From the NCBI RefSeq assembly GCF_000317105.1, contig NC_019693.1, positions 5,581,227 to 5,645,226 on the forward strand: 64,000 bases of DNA, written 5' to 3'. The position numbers and the translations under genes were made by a program. Below are positions 34,631-43,758 of this stretch, piece after piece; within the stretch, counting starts at the first letter, position 1; every line of letters starts with the position of its first letter. The notes below the pieces were generated by a model. That model did no database searches. It saw only the letters and a list, made by a program, of their open reading frames with translations, and was not told the DNA's origin. This DNA comes from Oscillatoria acuminata PCC 6304. GTDB taxonomy: Bacteria; Cyanobacteriota; Cyanobacteriia; Cyanobacteriales; Laspinemataceae.

Positions 34631-34750
34631 CTAACACATACCTGGAGTCATCATTAAACAGGTTAGACCGATCGCTTCTTTGGCCATGAAAAGAATCCAA
34701 AGGCAAGCTAGGACTAAGGCGATTGTCACCATAAAAAAGCGTTTTAACAT
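34631..34750 (-). CDS. Possible 39-residue membrane protein
   Basis: A short frame, ATG at 34750 to TAG at 34631. It begins MLKRFFMVTIALVLACLWIL and ends with a Cys-containing tail, GLTCLMMTPGMC. It has one hydrophobic helix with a positive N-terminal end, as in small single-pass proteins. It sits 36 bp before the LCP gene's end on the same strand and may share its transcript. There is no strong ribosome site. It is too short for certainty. Confidence 0.4.
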   Translation of the reverse strand: MLKRFFMVTIALVLACLWILFMAKEAIGLTCLMMTPGMC

Positions 34751-34785
34751 AGATTTTTTCTATTTCTAACTCCAGAAATCTAACT

Positions 34786-36204
34786 TTACTTTGCCCAATA
34801 TAAGTATTTTGAATTCAGAGCATCTTCTCCAATTCTAATCGTAATTTCCGACTCCAAATCACCTAAAGAACTAGATTGAATCTGGGCAGTGGGCAAGAGG
34901 TTTTGTAAAGTAGTGGCTGCCGGGATATCTCCGGTTTGGATGATAATTTGGGTGTGGCGTTGGAGGTCCGGCCAGTCGGAAATGGGGTACACATTTCGAT
35001 ATCCTCGGGATTTTAATTCGGCTAAGATTTGACCGAGAATTAAGGGATTGCCGGAAGCATTTTGCAGGGCAACTTTTAGGGTTTTGGGGGATTTAGGAGT
35101 GGTGGCGCGATCGCGTTGGGTTCTGGAGTTGAGTTCTTGGTCAAAGTAGTGGTACAGGACCCGATCTCGTCCGGTGGTATCGATATTCCAATAGGGACTC
35201 GGGACCGATCTCGTGGTGGTAAATTCTCCCGGGAGGAGGACCATTTTCAACCCATTGGAGGGTCGCTGTTGGAGGAGGGTCACTAACCCGAAGAGTTCTT
35301 CCCGGGTGAGATTGGTATCGATATATTCGTGCATCAGTTGCAGGATGCGCGGCAATTGGGGCCCGAGGGTGGGACTGGCAAGGCGATCGCCTAACGATTG
35401 TAGAATCATTTGCTGTCGGTGGAGGCCACTGCGATCGGCCTCGGTTTTCTGGAAGCGCGCAAAACCGAGGGTTTCTTCCCCTTTGAGGGTTTGCCAACCC
35501 GGTTGTAAGTTAACGGCAATCCCTTGGGTGGAATCCTGATAGGAGAGGGACTCAGGCACGAATAATTCTACCCCACCTAACCAGTCGATCAAGCTGCGAA
35601 AGGTGGCAGCATCAGCGCGAATATAACGGTCAATGGGGATAGCGTTGAGGGTTTGACTGAGGACTCTGGAGGTGAGGGTAACCCCGCCTATACTGTGAGC
35701 ACTGGCGACTGGATTGCGTCCGCGATCGGGGATTTGCACCCGAGTTTGAGGAGGAATCAACAACACACTCACGGCGTTTTGAACCGGGTCGAACCGCATT
35801 AACCACAGGGTTTCAGCGGGTTTCGGTAAACTGGATTGACCATCCAGTGTCGGAGTGACACTCCCCTCAATCCCCAGAACTAACAGGTTAAGCGATCGAG
35901 ACAATCGCGGGGAAGGCCAGGGGGAATCGGTTTGTACTAAAGGCTGTTGCCAGTCCGGGACTGTATCCGTAACTTTAGCATCAAACACCGCGACGATCGC
36001 CCCTAGGGTGAGGGAAAGAGTCGCCATTAACAGCAGAGTAAAGCTACCCAATAATACCCTCGCCAGTCGCAGGGGTAAGGGTAACGGAGGGATAGAAATT
36101 TTCGAGGCGCGATTGAACCGATTGCGTTTTGATGGAGGTGATTTTTTTTTCGGCTTTTGCGGAGGAATAGGTAAATTGTTATAGAGTTCTATGACTTCTA
36201 ACAC
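34786..36204 (-). CDS. LytR-CpsA-Psr (LCP) family protein with LytR_C domain
   Basis: A 472-residue type II membrane protein: basic N-terminal cytoplasmic part (KKKSPPSKRNRF), membrane helix about 52-75, LCP domain about 90-340, LytR C-terminal domain about 365-460. LCP signatures visible are NLLVLGIEG, LMRFDPVQNAVSVLLIPPQT, RVQIPDRGRNPVASAHSIGG, the DWLGGVELFVPE block and FARFQKTEADRSGLHRQQ. The last contains the Arg residues that bind polyprenyl pyrophosphate. LCP enzymes transfer glycans from lipid carriers to peptidoglycan or surface polymers, outside the cytoplasmic membrane. The start is GTG at 36204, without a visible ribosome site. It has an LKVALQNASGNP start of the LytR_C part. Confidence 0.92.
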   Translation of the reverse strand: MLEVIELYNNLPIPPQKPKKKSPPSKRNRFNRASKISIPPLPLPLRLARVLLGSFTLLLMATLSLTLGAIVAVFDAKVTDTVPDWQQPLVQTDSPWPSPRLSRSLNLLVLGIEGSVTPTLDGQSSLPKPAETLWLMRFDPVQNAVSVLLIPPQTRVQIPDRGRNPVASAHSIGGVTLTSRVLSQTLNAIPIDRYIRADAATFRSLIDWLGGVELFVPESLSYQDSTQGIAVNLQPGWQTLKGEETLGFARFQKTEADRSGLHRQQMILQSLGDRLASPTLGPQLPRILQLMHEYIDTNLTREELFGLVTLLQQRPSNGLKMVLLPGEFTTTRSVPSPYWNIDTTGRDRVLYHYFDQELNSRTQRDRATTPKSPKTLKVALQNASGNPLILGQILAELKSRGYRNVYPISDWPDLQRHTQIIIQTGDIPAATTLQNLLPTAQIQSSSLGDLESEITIRIGEDALNSKYLYWAK

Positions 36205-37186
36205 CGTTTTTTAAGGGGGAGTTTTGCACAGGAAAGGCTTTAGCTCTATTATAGAGCGCATTTTAAGGGGCTGAATCGGGAAAATTCGGCACTTTTCCCA
36301 GAGGGGAACCCGGGAAAAGACTCTCCCAATTATTACCTAGGATTGCGCCTGGGGAGACCGGGATAATCGGGGGTCAGGACCACTGAAAGCGCAAGGAATC
36401 CTCCCTGGGAACAGGGAATTTTCTTTCAGCAGATGTAAATTTTTGTTAACTCTCTTTGAAAGGGGGCAGTCAGGGTATAATTAAAGAACCTATAAAAATG
36501 TAAGTTCACCTCGGTTGGATTAGGCAAACTCGGGAGTTTTTTCAGAAAAGACGATGCCCCCTCACCCCGGATGTTTAGCAGCAAAATCCTGTGGTTCTGC
36601 TTTTTAAAAAACTGCTTTTGTATCGCCAACCTTGCCGATATCTGAAGAGCTAATCTGGCACAGAGGGGTGAAAATTTACCGATTCAAACCCATTGAAAAA
36701 AACAAATTCAGGGGTTATTTTTCAGAACTATTTGCCGAAGCCAATCCCATTCAACTCGCACCCAGATTAGCCTCAAAAATTGAGAGCTTAATGGGCTGAG
36801 GGAATCCATCGGAGGGATTTTGGACCTAGCCAACGAACTCGATTTAGCACAAGGTCAAAACCGAGGGTTAGTTGTCCAGAGGCAGCACAGAGGATATCAA
36901 CCCAGAGCATAAAAGATTCGCACTTCTTCAGGAGGAGGCGAAATTGGCTAATAATGGATTTAATGACGGAGGAGAACCTCTCGCAATTTTCGGCCCAACA
37001 ACCTACCCGAGTATCGAGACAAACCTGAACTCGATTCTCTAGGGAGTAGAGACCCTGAGTGCTAAGGATACCCCACAGCGCAGGAGAACGGAACGAAAAA
37101 TTCATAGGGCCTGCCTCACAAGAGACGGAGTGAGAGGGGAAACGATTCGGGGGAAGTTGTCGGTTGCTGATCATAGGGATGGAAAG
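36205..37186. other. Long intergenic region upstream of the sensor kinase
   Basis: About 980 bases. A short coding-like frame lies at 36668-36799, reported separately. The minus-strand frame at 36788-37222 overlaps the kinase start and is not credible. Nothing else was seen, and no repeats of the families found elsewhere are present. Confidence 0.5.
36668..36799 (+). CDS. Possible small protein or gene remnant
   Basis: GTG at 36668, with GAGGG just before it, opens 43 residues: KIYRFKPIEKNKFRGYF, then SELFAEANPIQLAPR and a C-terminal ASKIESLMG. The frame is open further back to 36608 without ATG. Amino-acid composition is protein-like. No family was recognised; it may be the tail of a decayed gene. 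Confidence 0.25.
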   Translation: MKIYRFKPIEKNKFRGYFSELFAEANPIQLAPRLASKIESLMG

Positions 37187-40100
37187 ATGAGTCATAAAAA
37201 TTGGGCTAACCCATTGAGGCAAGAGTTAAGCCGGGAAATTGAAGAACAAGACCAAAAACTGAATCGGGCAAAACTCCGATGGCAGGAGATTCACCGTCCA
37301 AAATCCAACCCAAGCAGCCAAGATGCCTTCTTGAGAAGTCCGGATGAGCGACCCTCGGACGAAAGAAGCAACGGGTTGCGGAACCCAGAGGAATGGCTAC
37401 GGCTGGCGTTGGATGTGGCGCAAATGGCAATTTGTGAATGGGATATTCCCCGCGATCGCATCACCGGAACCCCAGGGTATGAACTGTTATGGGGTCGAGA
37501 TTCCGGCAGCTTTAACGGCAGTTTTGCCGAGTTGCTGGCCTGCATTCATCCCGATGACCGAGGTGCAATTACCGAAACCCTGGAGAAAGCGCACCAAGGC
37601 TGTGGGAATTACCACGTGAAATACCGAGTCATTTGGCCCGATCGCAGTACCCATTGGCTCGAAAGTCAAGGTAAATTTTTCTACAGCGATGGCAACAGAC
37701 CCATTCGGGCCGTGGGTACCTTGGTCAATATTGACCAACGGGTGAGCGTTGAAACCCAATTACGTCAGCAAAAACGCGCCCTCAGCGCCCTCAGCGCCGG
37801 CAATCACATCATTATTCACGGCAAAAAAGAACTCGACGTTTTGCAGCAAATCTGCGAAATGATCACCGCCATTGGGGGTTATGAATCCGCCTGGGTGGGA
37901 TATGTAACCGAAGATGACCCGAAACAGATTATTACCGTTGCTCAAGCCGGAAAAAACCTCGACGAATCCCTCCACTCCGGTCACATCATCGGGTCTGAAT
38001 CGACATTAGCATCCCTGGTCCCCTTGATGCGGACTGGCATACCGGCTAGAGGTCAACATCCCTATCCTGAGACCGAGATGACCACCGGGCGAGGGTCCCT
38101 TTGGGAGGGGAGTTATACTTCAGCGATCGCCCTGCCCCTGCTCAATGAAGGACAACTATTTGGCACCTTGAATCTGTGCGCCACCCAACCCGATGCCTTC
38201 GATCCCGACGAAGTGCAGTTACTCATTGAACTCACCCATGACCTGGCCTATGGCATCATCGCCCTGCGCCGTCAGCAGGAGCACGCCGCTGCGGAATCCG
38301 CCCTGCGAGGGAGTGAAGAAAAATTACGCCTCGCCTTGCAAGCATCCAACATGGGCACTTGGCAATGGGAAATTTGTCGCGATCTCCTGGGTAGCGATCG
38401 CATTCGGGTGAGCTGTTCCCTGGAATGCCTGCACCTCTTCGGTATCAACCCTGAGACCTTTGACAACAGCTACACCACCTTTGAAGCCTGTATTCATCCC
38501 CAGGACCGCACCCTGGTCCATCAAACCGTAGAAGAAGCGATCGAGACTGGGCAACCCTTTGAACTCGAATATCGCGTCATTTGGGGCGATCGCACCATTC
38601 ACTGGCTCAAAGCCCGAGGCAACGCCTTCTGGGACCCCACTGGCCAACCCCTGGGAACCATCGGCATCGTCATGGATATCACCGATCGCAAACGGGCCGA
38701 ACTCCAAATCCAACAACTCCTCACCACCGAACGAGTCGCCCATACCGCCGCCCAACTCGCCGGAGAGCAAATCTCCAACATCCTCGAAAGCATTACCGAT
38801 GGCTTTATCGCCCTCGACACCCAGGGACAGTACACCTACGTCAACCAAAAAGCCGCCCAACTCCTACAAAAACGTCGGGAAGACCTCATGGGTCAGAAAA
38901 TCTCCACGGAATTTCCCGAAGTGACTCGCCCCCAATTTTATCAAGCCTGCCAGCAAGCCCAAGAGCAACAAACCTCAATTTATCTCGAAGAATATTACCC
39001 CCCCTACGATTGCTGGTTTGACAACTATATCTACCCCGCCAAAGATGGACTCTCGATTTTTTTCCGAGACACCACGGAACGCAAACGCTCACAACAAGCC
39101 TTACAACAAGCCAAACAGGACCTAGAAAGCCAGGTTAGAGCACGCACGGAACAATTACGCAAAGCCAACGAACGCCTAGAAAACGAACTCCAACACCGCC
39201 AGCGCGTTGAACAAGTCTTACAACGAGCCTATCAGCGCTTGCAGTTCCATGTGGAAAATACCCCCTTAGCAGTCATCGAATGGAACCGGGAATGGCGGAT
39301 TTTAAATTGGTCCGCCCAAGCGCAAAAAATCTTTGGTTGGCAAGCGGAGGAAGTCTTTGGCAAATCAGATATAGACTTTGCCTTGATTTACGAAGCGGAC
39401 CTGGAAGCGGTTACCCAGCGTCGGAACCTGCTGATTTCCGGACAACAACCGCGAACGGTTTGCTGCAATCGCAACTACACCAAAGACGGACGAGTAATTG
39501 ATTGTGAATGGTATTATTCGGCCCTATTTGCCCCAACGGGCGAGTTAATTTCCGTCTTGTCCCTGGTCCTGGATATCAGCGATCGCACCGAAGCCTTATC
39601 CGCCTTACATTCCAGTGAAGCGCGGTTCCGCAATGCCTTTGACTATGCCACCATTGGCATGGCGCTGGTGGCCCCCGATGGTCATTGGTTAAAAGTCAAT
39701 CGCGCCTTATGCGAGATTCTGGGCTATGACGAAGGGGAATTGCTGGAAAAAACATTTCACGATGTCACCCATCCCGAAGATCGAGAGACGGATTGGCAGT
39801 CCCTCCAAGACTTACTCGGCGGGGAGATTCCCTCCTATCAGACGGAGAAGCGCTACCTCCACCGCCAGGGTCAGGTGGTTTGGGTTCAGTTGAGTGCATC
39901 CTTAGTCCGGGATTCGCGAGAACGCCCCCTCTATTTAATTGCTCAGATTCAAGATATCACGGCCCGCAAACGGGCCCGGGAGGAGTTGCACTCGTCCCGT
40001 GCCCGGATCGCGGCGATTCTGGAATTGGCTGGGGAGGCGATTATCTCTATTGATAGCCATCAACGGATTACTCTATTTAATCAAGCCGCAGAGCGGATTT

Positions 40101-41905
40101 TTGGGTATAGTGCGGCTCAATTACTGGGGCAACCCCTGGAGAAATTATTGCCGTTGTGCTTAGAGGGGACGAGGAAATCTGGGGGGAATGGAGAGGGATG
40201 TTCGACGAATCTCGCCCGGATGATGGATCAGTCTGGGGAAGTGATGGGGTTGCGCCAAGATGGGATGGAGTTTCCGGCAGAAGTCTCTATTTCAGAGGTG
40301 GAAATCGCTGAGGAACAGGTGTTTACCTTGTGTTTGCGAGATATTACCGATCGCAAACGGGCAGAAGCTGAACGGGCGAAGTTAATTGAGATTCTGGAAG
40401 CGACTCCAGATTTTATCTTGTCGGCGAGGGTGGATGGGACGGTTTTCTATTTAAACAAGGCGGCGCGCACTATTTTCGGGGTCCCGCCTGAGTGTCCTTT
40501 AGAACCGTTTCAGATTTTCCAATCTCATCCGGGGTGGGCGAATGACATTATTCAAAATGAGGGAATTCCCACGGCGATCGCCCAGGGGACCTGGATTGGA
40601 GAAACGGCCCTGGTAACTCCCCAGGGGGTGGAAATTACCCTTTCGGAGTTGATTATCGCCCATAAATCTCCTGATGGGGCGGTGACGATGTTCTCTAGTA
40701 TTGCCCGAGACATTACGAAACAAAAGGAAATCGAAGCGACAGTCCGAGAATCGGAACGCCGCTGGCGCAGGTTGTTGGAAACGGTGCAGTTAGCGGTTGT
40801 GGGACTCGATCGCCGGGGTGGGATTGAATATGCCAATCCGTTTTTCCTGGAGTTGGTGGGGTATGCGCTTTCAGAAATTCAGGGGAAGGATTGGTTTGAG
40901 TTGTTTATTCCCACCCATCAGCAGCGCAGGCATTCGGAGGTGTTGGAGGAGTTGCGAACCCCAGATTTTTATTCCCACCCGCAGAGTATCATTGTTACCC
41001 GGTCTGGACAGGAGAAAATTATTGCTTGGAATAATACGGTGTTGCACGATTTGCGCGGGGTGGAAATGGGTACCCTGAGTATCGGGGAGGATATTACAGA
41101 ACGAGATGCGATCGAACGGATGAAGGATGAGTTTATTTCGGTGGTGAGTCATGAACTTCGCACCCCTTTAGCTTCAATTCACGGGGCCTTGAATTTGATT
41201 TCCAGCGGGTTGATTGAACCGACGGGAGAGAAGGGAAAGCGGGTGATGGCGATCGCCGCCGAAAGTGCCGATCGCCTCGTGCGCTTGGTCAATGATATTC
41301 TAGATCTGGAACGATTAACTTCCGGAAAAATTGCCCTGGTCAAGGAACGGCACTCCCCCCGGGATTTGATTGAAAAGGCGATCGAAACCATGCAAGTTAT
41401 GGCAAACCGAGCGGAGGTCAATTTTCAGGTCGAGTGCAACCCCAGTTTGGAGTTATGGATTGATGGCGATCGCATCATTCAAGTGCTGACTAATCTCTTA
41501 AGCAATGCCATCAAATTTTCCCCCACAGTTTCTACGGTTGAGATTTCCGTTCAAGGGCGAACCCTGACTCCTAACCCTCTCGGAAAACTCGATGCCGAAC
41601 CCTCACCCTCCTCGCCCTCAATGATTTTATTTGCCGTTAAAGATCAAGGTCGGGGCATTCCCGAAAACAAAATGGAAAGTATTTTTGAACGATTCCATCA
41701 AGTTGATGCCTCCGATTCCCGCAAAAAAGGAGGCACAGGGTTAGGATTGGCGATTTGTCGCAGTATCATCCAGCAACATGGCGGTAGAATTTGGGTGGAA
41801 AGCGTTCTCAATGAAGGCAGTACCTTTTATTTTACCTTACCTGAAATTACCCCAGAAACTTCTCCAGAGGAGGCCAACCATGAGCAAACGAATTTTAGTC
41901 ATTGA
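37187..41905 (+). CDS. Soluble multi-PAS/GAF sensor histidine kinase
   Basis: A histidine kinase of about 1572 residues without membrane helices. Order of domains: PAS_3 (CIHPDDRGAI), GAF (ICEMITAIGGYESAWVGY), PAS_3 (CIHPQDRTLV), PAS (ESITDGFIALDTQGQYTYVN), coiled coil, PAS (NTPLAVIEWNREWRILNWS), PAS_3-like (YATIGMALVAPDGHW), PAS (LAGEAIISIDSHQRITLFNQ), PAS (ATPDFILSARVDGTVFYLN), PAS (VQLAVVGLDRRGGIEYAN). HisKA follows with phospho-acceptor His in VVSHELRTPLASIHGA (bases 41141-41185). HATPase_c ends it, with NLLSNAIKFSPT, DQGRGIPE and GGTGLGLAICRSI. That is eight PAS and one GAF. Ligands are unknown; no haem or bilin Cys is obvious in the GAF. ATG 37187 has GGATGGAAAG before it and is preferred over GTG 37130. 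It overlaps its response regulator. Confidence 0.93.
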   Translation: MSHKNWANPLRQELSREIEEQDQKLNRAKLRWQEIHRPKSNPSSQDAFLRSPDERPSDERSNGLRNPEEWLRLALDVAQMAICEWDIPRDRITGTPGYELLWGRDSGSFNGSFAELLACIHPDDRGAITETLEKAHQGCGNYHVKYRVIWPDRSTHWLESQGKFFYSDGNRPIRAVGTLVNIDQRVSVETQLRQQKRALSALSAGNHIIIHGKKELDVLQQICEMITAIGGYESAWVGYVTEDDPKQIITVAQAGKNLDESLHSGHIIGSESTLASLVPLMRTGIPARGQHPYPETEMTTGRGSLWEGSYTSAIALPLLNEGQLFGTLNLCATQPDAFDPDEVQLLIELTHDLAYGIIALRRQQEHAAAESALRGSEEKLRLALQASNMGTWQWEICRDLLGSDRIRVSCSLECLHLFGINPETFDNSYTTFEACIHPQDRTLVHQTVEEAIETGQPFELEYRVIWGDRTIHWLKARGNAFWDPTGQPLGTIGIVMDITDRKRAELQIQQLLTTERVAHTAAQLAGEQISNILESITDGFIALDTQGQYTYVNQKAAQLLQKRREDLMGQKISTEFPEVTRPQFYQACQQAQEQQTSIYLEEYYPPYDCWFDNYIYPAKDGLSIFFRDTTERKRSQQALQQAKQDLESQVRARTEQLRKANERLENELQHRQRVEQVLQRAYQRLQFHVENTPLAVIEWNREWRILNWSAQAQKIFGWQAEEVFGKSDIDFALIYEADLEAVTQRRNLLISGQQPRTVCCNRNYTKDGRVIDCEWYYSALFAPTGELISVLSLVLDISDRTEALSALHSSEARFRNAFDYATIGMALVAPDGHWLKVNRALCEILGYDEGELLEKTFHDVTHPEDRETDWQSLQDLLGGEIPSYQTEKRYLHRQGQVVWVQLSASLVRDSRERPLYLIAQIQDITARKRAREELHSSRARIAAILELAGEAIISIDSHQRITLFNQAAERIFGYSAAQLLGQPLEKLLPLCLEGTRKSGGNGEGCSTNLARMMDQSGEVMGLRQDGMEFPAEVSISEVEIAEEQVFTLCLRDITDRKRAEAERAKLIEILEATPDFILSARVDGTVFYLNKAARTIFGVPPECPLEPFQIFQSHPGWANDIIQNEGIPTAIAQGTWIGETALVTPQGVEITLSELIIAHKSPDGAVTMFSSIARDITKQKEIEATVRESERRWRRLLETVQLAVVGLDRRGGIEYANPFFLELVGYALSEIQGKDWFELFIPTHQQRRHSEVLEELRTPDFYSHPQSIIVTRSGQEKIIAWNNTVLHDLRGVEMGTLSIGEDITERDAIERMKDEFISVVSHELRTPLASIHGALNLISSGLIEPTGEKGKRVMAIAAESADRLVRLVNDILDLERLTSGKIALVKERHSPRDLIEKAIETMQVMANRAEVNFQVECNPSLELWIDGDRIIQVLTNLLSNAIKFSPTVSTVEISVQGRTLTPNPLGKLDAEPSPSSPSMILFAVKDQGRGIPENKMESIFERFHQVDASDSRKKGGTGLGLAICRSIIQQHGGRIWVESVLNEGSTFYFTLPEITPETSPEEANHEQTNFSH

Positions 41906-42257
41906 TGATGAAGATGGCCTACGGGAAATTATTCAATTTTCCTTGGAAGTGGTGGCCGGCTGGGAGGTGTTCACCGCCAGTTCCGGACGGGAAGGGATTG
42001 CTTTAGCTCAAGCGAAACAACCCGATGCCATTTTACTGGATGTCATGATGCCAGAAATGGATGGACTCAGTACCTTTCGGGAATTAAAAAGCCATGCGGC
42101 TACAGAAAAAATTCCGACCATTTGGTTAACGGCTAAGGCTCAAATTCGCGAACAAAAAGAACTGATTGAATTAGGTGGCGCAGGGGCAATTCTTAAGCCC
42201 TTTAAAGCAGAAAAATTAGCCCATGATGTGCGAAAAATTTTGCAGTGGAGTGAATGA
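41880..42257 (+). CDS. Single-domain response regulator
   Basis: A 125-residue receiver domain of CheY type. Acidic pocket is VIDDEDG, phospho-acceptor Asp54 lies in AILLDVMMPEMDG, switch Thr84 in IWLTAKAQ and Lys106 in ILKPFKA. No output domain is present. ATG at 41880 has GGAGG five bases upstream and lies inside the end of the kinase gene (26-bp overlap in another frame), so translation is coupled and the pair is surely cognate. Output must be through another protein, by protein-protein contact or phosphorelay. A longer frame from 41778 is only the kinase shadow. Confidence 0.94.
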   Translation: MSKRILVIDDEDGLREIIQFSLEVVAGWEVFTASSGREGIALAQAKQPDAILLDVMMPEMDGLSTFRELKSHAATEKIPTIWLTAKAQIREQKELIELGGAGAILKPFKAEKLAHDVRKILQWSE

Positions 42258-42395
42258 ATATTGGCTTATTATTGATAAATGAGGGAGAGGGCAAGGTTGA
42301 TTGAATGGGCCTGAACCCTAACCGGGAAACCAAAAGGGGGATTAACTAAAGATTAGCGATCGCCACCGTTCAAGATCCGTAAATGGGTTTGTTTA

Positions 42396-42716
42396 TCAAA
42401 TTTCCCGAGTTCCAACCAACCGTTGAGTTTTCTCCGGGGTTACCCGTTGAGTTTTCTCCGGGTTTGGCTTGGCATTCTTAAATCGCAGGGAATCCGATAA
42501 ATTAACCAGATGGGGATAGTGATTGGGTTCGCGATTCCATCCCGGTTCACTGGTAACCAAGTCTACTTGATTATGGAAGTGATTCAGGCTCTGGGAGGAA
42601 GTGATGGGATCAGAAAAATCGGGCATAAATTGCCAACAATGTTGACAAAACCAATCAACTTGGCTATGGCGAATATGGCGCAAGAGTGGATAAGAGCAAC
42701 AAGGACAAGAACTCAT
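42396..42716 (-). CDS. Small zinc-ribbon-like protein
   Basis: A 106-residue protein beginning MSSCPCCSYPLLRHIRHSQV, then DWFCQHCWQFMPDF. The CPCC and CQHC pairs, about 20 residues apart, form a probable zinc ribbon. Small cyanobacterial proteins with the same Cys spacing and a conserved LLRHIR and WFC-HC-Q-MP pattern are recalled. The rest of the protein is polar and has a duplicated nine-residue phrase, PEKTQRV/PEKTQRL (TPEKTQR twice). Cytoplasmic; function is unknown, possibly nucleic-acid or protein binding. Convergent with the response regulator gene. Confidence 0.7.
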   Translation of the reverse strand: MSSCPCCSYPLLRHIRHSQVDWFCQHCWQFMPDFSDPITSSQSLNHFHNQVDLVTSEPGWNREPNHYPHLVNLSDSLRFKNAKPNPEKTQRVTPEKTQRLVGTREI

Positions 42717-43229
42717 AATATGACACCCAGTTCATGCTTTTGAGGGAACCCGACAACCGATTGAGCTAAATCCGACCCGTCCCCAGGAAGATTTCTGTAC
42801 CATTCAGACCATCAGGACTGTTCCGGGAAATAAGCTGATTCAGTTATTGACCTTCACCCTACGCAGAGATTGTGAATTACTAGTGAATTGTTAGGGATTT
42901 TTAACAAAACGCAATAAACTCCTCACCCCTGGACTGAAATTTGGAGCCAGACAGTGGCCTTCACAAATATTTCACTTTGTTTTTGTAGAGTTGAGAGTAG
43001 GTCAATTCATCCTTAAGTCCACGACAGCCCATAAATTTAAAGATTTAGGCCATTCCGGGAGTTCAAACTTGTTCAGGGGAGACCACCCTAAAGGTGAAGA
43101 CTCCTCTGCCGCCTCGATCTTTCCCGGACCAGGATTGACTTAGATTAACCCGATCGTTTATTAAAAACCCACTGATTAACTATGTTACAAACCCTTAACC
43201 CCTGTGGGGCAAAGGAAAGGACGGTATTA
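42717..43229. other. Intergenic region
   Basis: About 510 bases between divergent genes. No repeats, hairpins or credible frames were found apart from the 5' end of the frame discussed under the next gene (open from ATG 43182). Confidence 0.4.
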
Positions 43230-43661
43230 ATGTCTCCTTTAAAAAATGTCAAAAGTGACCGCAAGGAACGGCTACATACGGAAGTAGCCCTCGATGTCTT
43301 CAAGGCAAGGAATCCGGCTTTAGTAATTGCCGTGAAAAACTTTTTGAAGGTGTTACCGACCCCTAAAGCGATCGAAGAAGTTTTGAAAGAGGCAACGTAT
43401 GAACTCGCGGAAGTTGATCCCGAGGCTTGTCGGTGGTTAGTTCAAAATTCCTTACTCCTGATGCCAGAACTGGATTTAAAGGCAGAAGCCTGTGCCTTGG
43501 CGGTGCAGAAACTAACAGCCAATGGATTTAAGCAAGGGCAAGATTTTCATCAGGAATCCCCCAGGCGGTTACAGTTAAGTGAGGCGGCCAAGTCGCAGTT
43601 ACAGGTGGGCAACTCGATGTTAGAGGATCTGATGTTAAAAGAACTGTTACAACTGGGCTAA
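43230..43661 (+). CDS. Hypothetical helical protein
   Basis: A protein of about 143 residues of unknown function. It is mostly alpha-helical: EVALDVFKARNPALVIAVKNFLKVLPTP-type helix (read in part), then EEVLKEATYELAEVDPEA, CRWLVQNSLLLMPELD, AVQKLTANGFKQGQDF and a C-terminal LEDLMLKELLQLG. ATG at 43230 has AAGGACGG before it and is preferred; ATG 43182 would add 16 residues. No membrane or signal segment is present. It is 97 bp before the mannose-1-phosphate guanylyltransferase gene on the same strand, so co-transcription is possible. No family was recognised. Confidence 0.7.
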   Translation: MSPLKNVKSDRKERLHTEVALDVFKARNPALVIAVKNFLKVLPTPKAIEEVLKEATYELAEVDPEACRWLVQNSLLLMPELDLKAEACALAVQKLTANGFKQGQDFHQESPRRLQLSEAAKSQLQVGNSMLEDLMLKELLQLG

Positions 43662-43758
43662 TCCCCTACTTTTTACACCATCAGCCATCTCGTCGCGAAG
43701 CCTCCAGCCTCAGCGGTTATAATAAGGCAAACCCTATAACCGTTAAGAAAAATTGTCC

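Noticed and set aside
36788-37222. 144-codon minus-strand frame upstream of the sensor kinase
   Set aside because: Overlaps the kinase start, no domain pattern, no ribosome site.
38324-38860. 178-codon minus-strand frame in the kinase gene
   Set aside because: Antisense to PAS domains with intact motifs on the plus strand.
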